From the NCBI GenBank assembly GCA_900552155.1, contig URYU01000011.1, positions 1 to 22,294 on the forward strand: a stretch of DNA of 22,294 nt, in the 5' to 3' direction. Positions 22,260 to 22,294 of this stretch are shown here, piece after piece. Position 1 is the first letter of the stretch, and every line of letters starts with the position of its first letter. The stretch is from an uncultured Collinsella sp. GTDB taxonomy: Bacteria > Actinomycetota > Coriobacteriia > Coriobacteriales > Coriobacteriaceae. Position numbers and translations under genes: made by a program. Under the pieces are notes generated by a model. The model did not search any database, was not told the origin of the DNA, and saw only the letters and a program-made list of their open reading frames with translations.

Positions 22260-22294
22260 TCCCTCCTATATAACGTGGGCGCCGTCGTTCGAAT

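Noticed and set aside
1..22294. tRNA or rRNA genes
   Set aside because: No cloverleaf with a GTTCGAATC-type arm or rRNA core sequence was recognised; GTTCGAAT at the extreme right edge (22287-22294) could begin or end a tRNA outside the window but cannot be supported.

Overview
The window looks like a chromosomal segment of an anaerobic, high-GC member of the Coriobacteriia, most like a gut Collinsella. This is inferred from remembered protein similarity and gene content, not from a search. The signs are an NfnAB-type pair for anaerobic electron transfer, a PurF with all four Fe-S cysteines, strong SD-like sites, and many short intergenic repeats built on GGGACAG.

Positions 1-14990 are mainly housekeeping. 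A cut-off gene end (1-137) is followed by a non-coding stretch with an inverted repeat, a terminator and a promoter. Next is nfnA-nfnB (512-2751, + strand). On the - strand lie a four-gene polar amino acid ABC importer (6579 to 3550) with a cytidylate kinase-like gene after it (3501 to 2878), a membrane-anchored PrsA-like foldase with a YqeY gene (8545 to 6827), an orphan fructose-type PTS IIA (9180 to 8716), and purF-purM-purN (12955 to 9333). A CmpB-type membrane protein (13250-14479, +) and a divergent MoaE-like protein (14986 to 14570, -) meet at a bidirectional terminator.

From 15054 to 16552 a class B sortase lies just downstream of purE, both on the - strand. The next ~5.5 kb is visibly richer in A+T and has accessory character. 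It holds a RelE/Phd-type toxin-antitoxin pair, an HSL-family alpha/beta hydrolase, a GntR/UTRA regulator and a mannose-family PTS (IIB, IIC, IID). The last three units look like one sugar-uptake module: the regulator is divergent from the hydrolase and tail-to-tail with the PTS operon, and a 34-bp perfect palindrome sits in the PTS promoter.

The accessory block is bracketed by two same-direction copies of an unusual structured element (16648-16793 and about 22107-22259). Each has a long stem-loop whose arms differ completely between copies, followed by a 45-bp tail that is 43/45 identical. This is the strongest candidate for something undescribed. The second theme is the GGGACAG repeat family, seen at seven or more intergenic places, several touching stop codons. 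No tRNA, rRNA, CRISPR array or transposase gene was seen.
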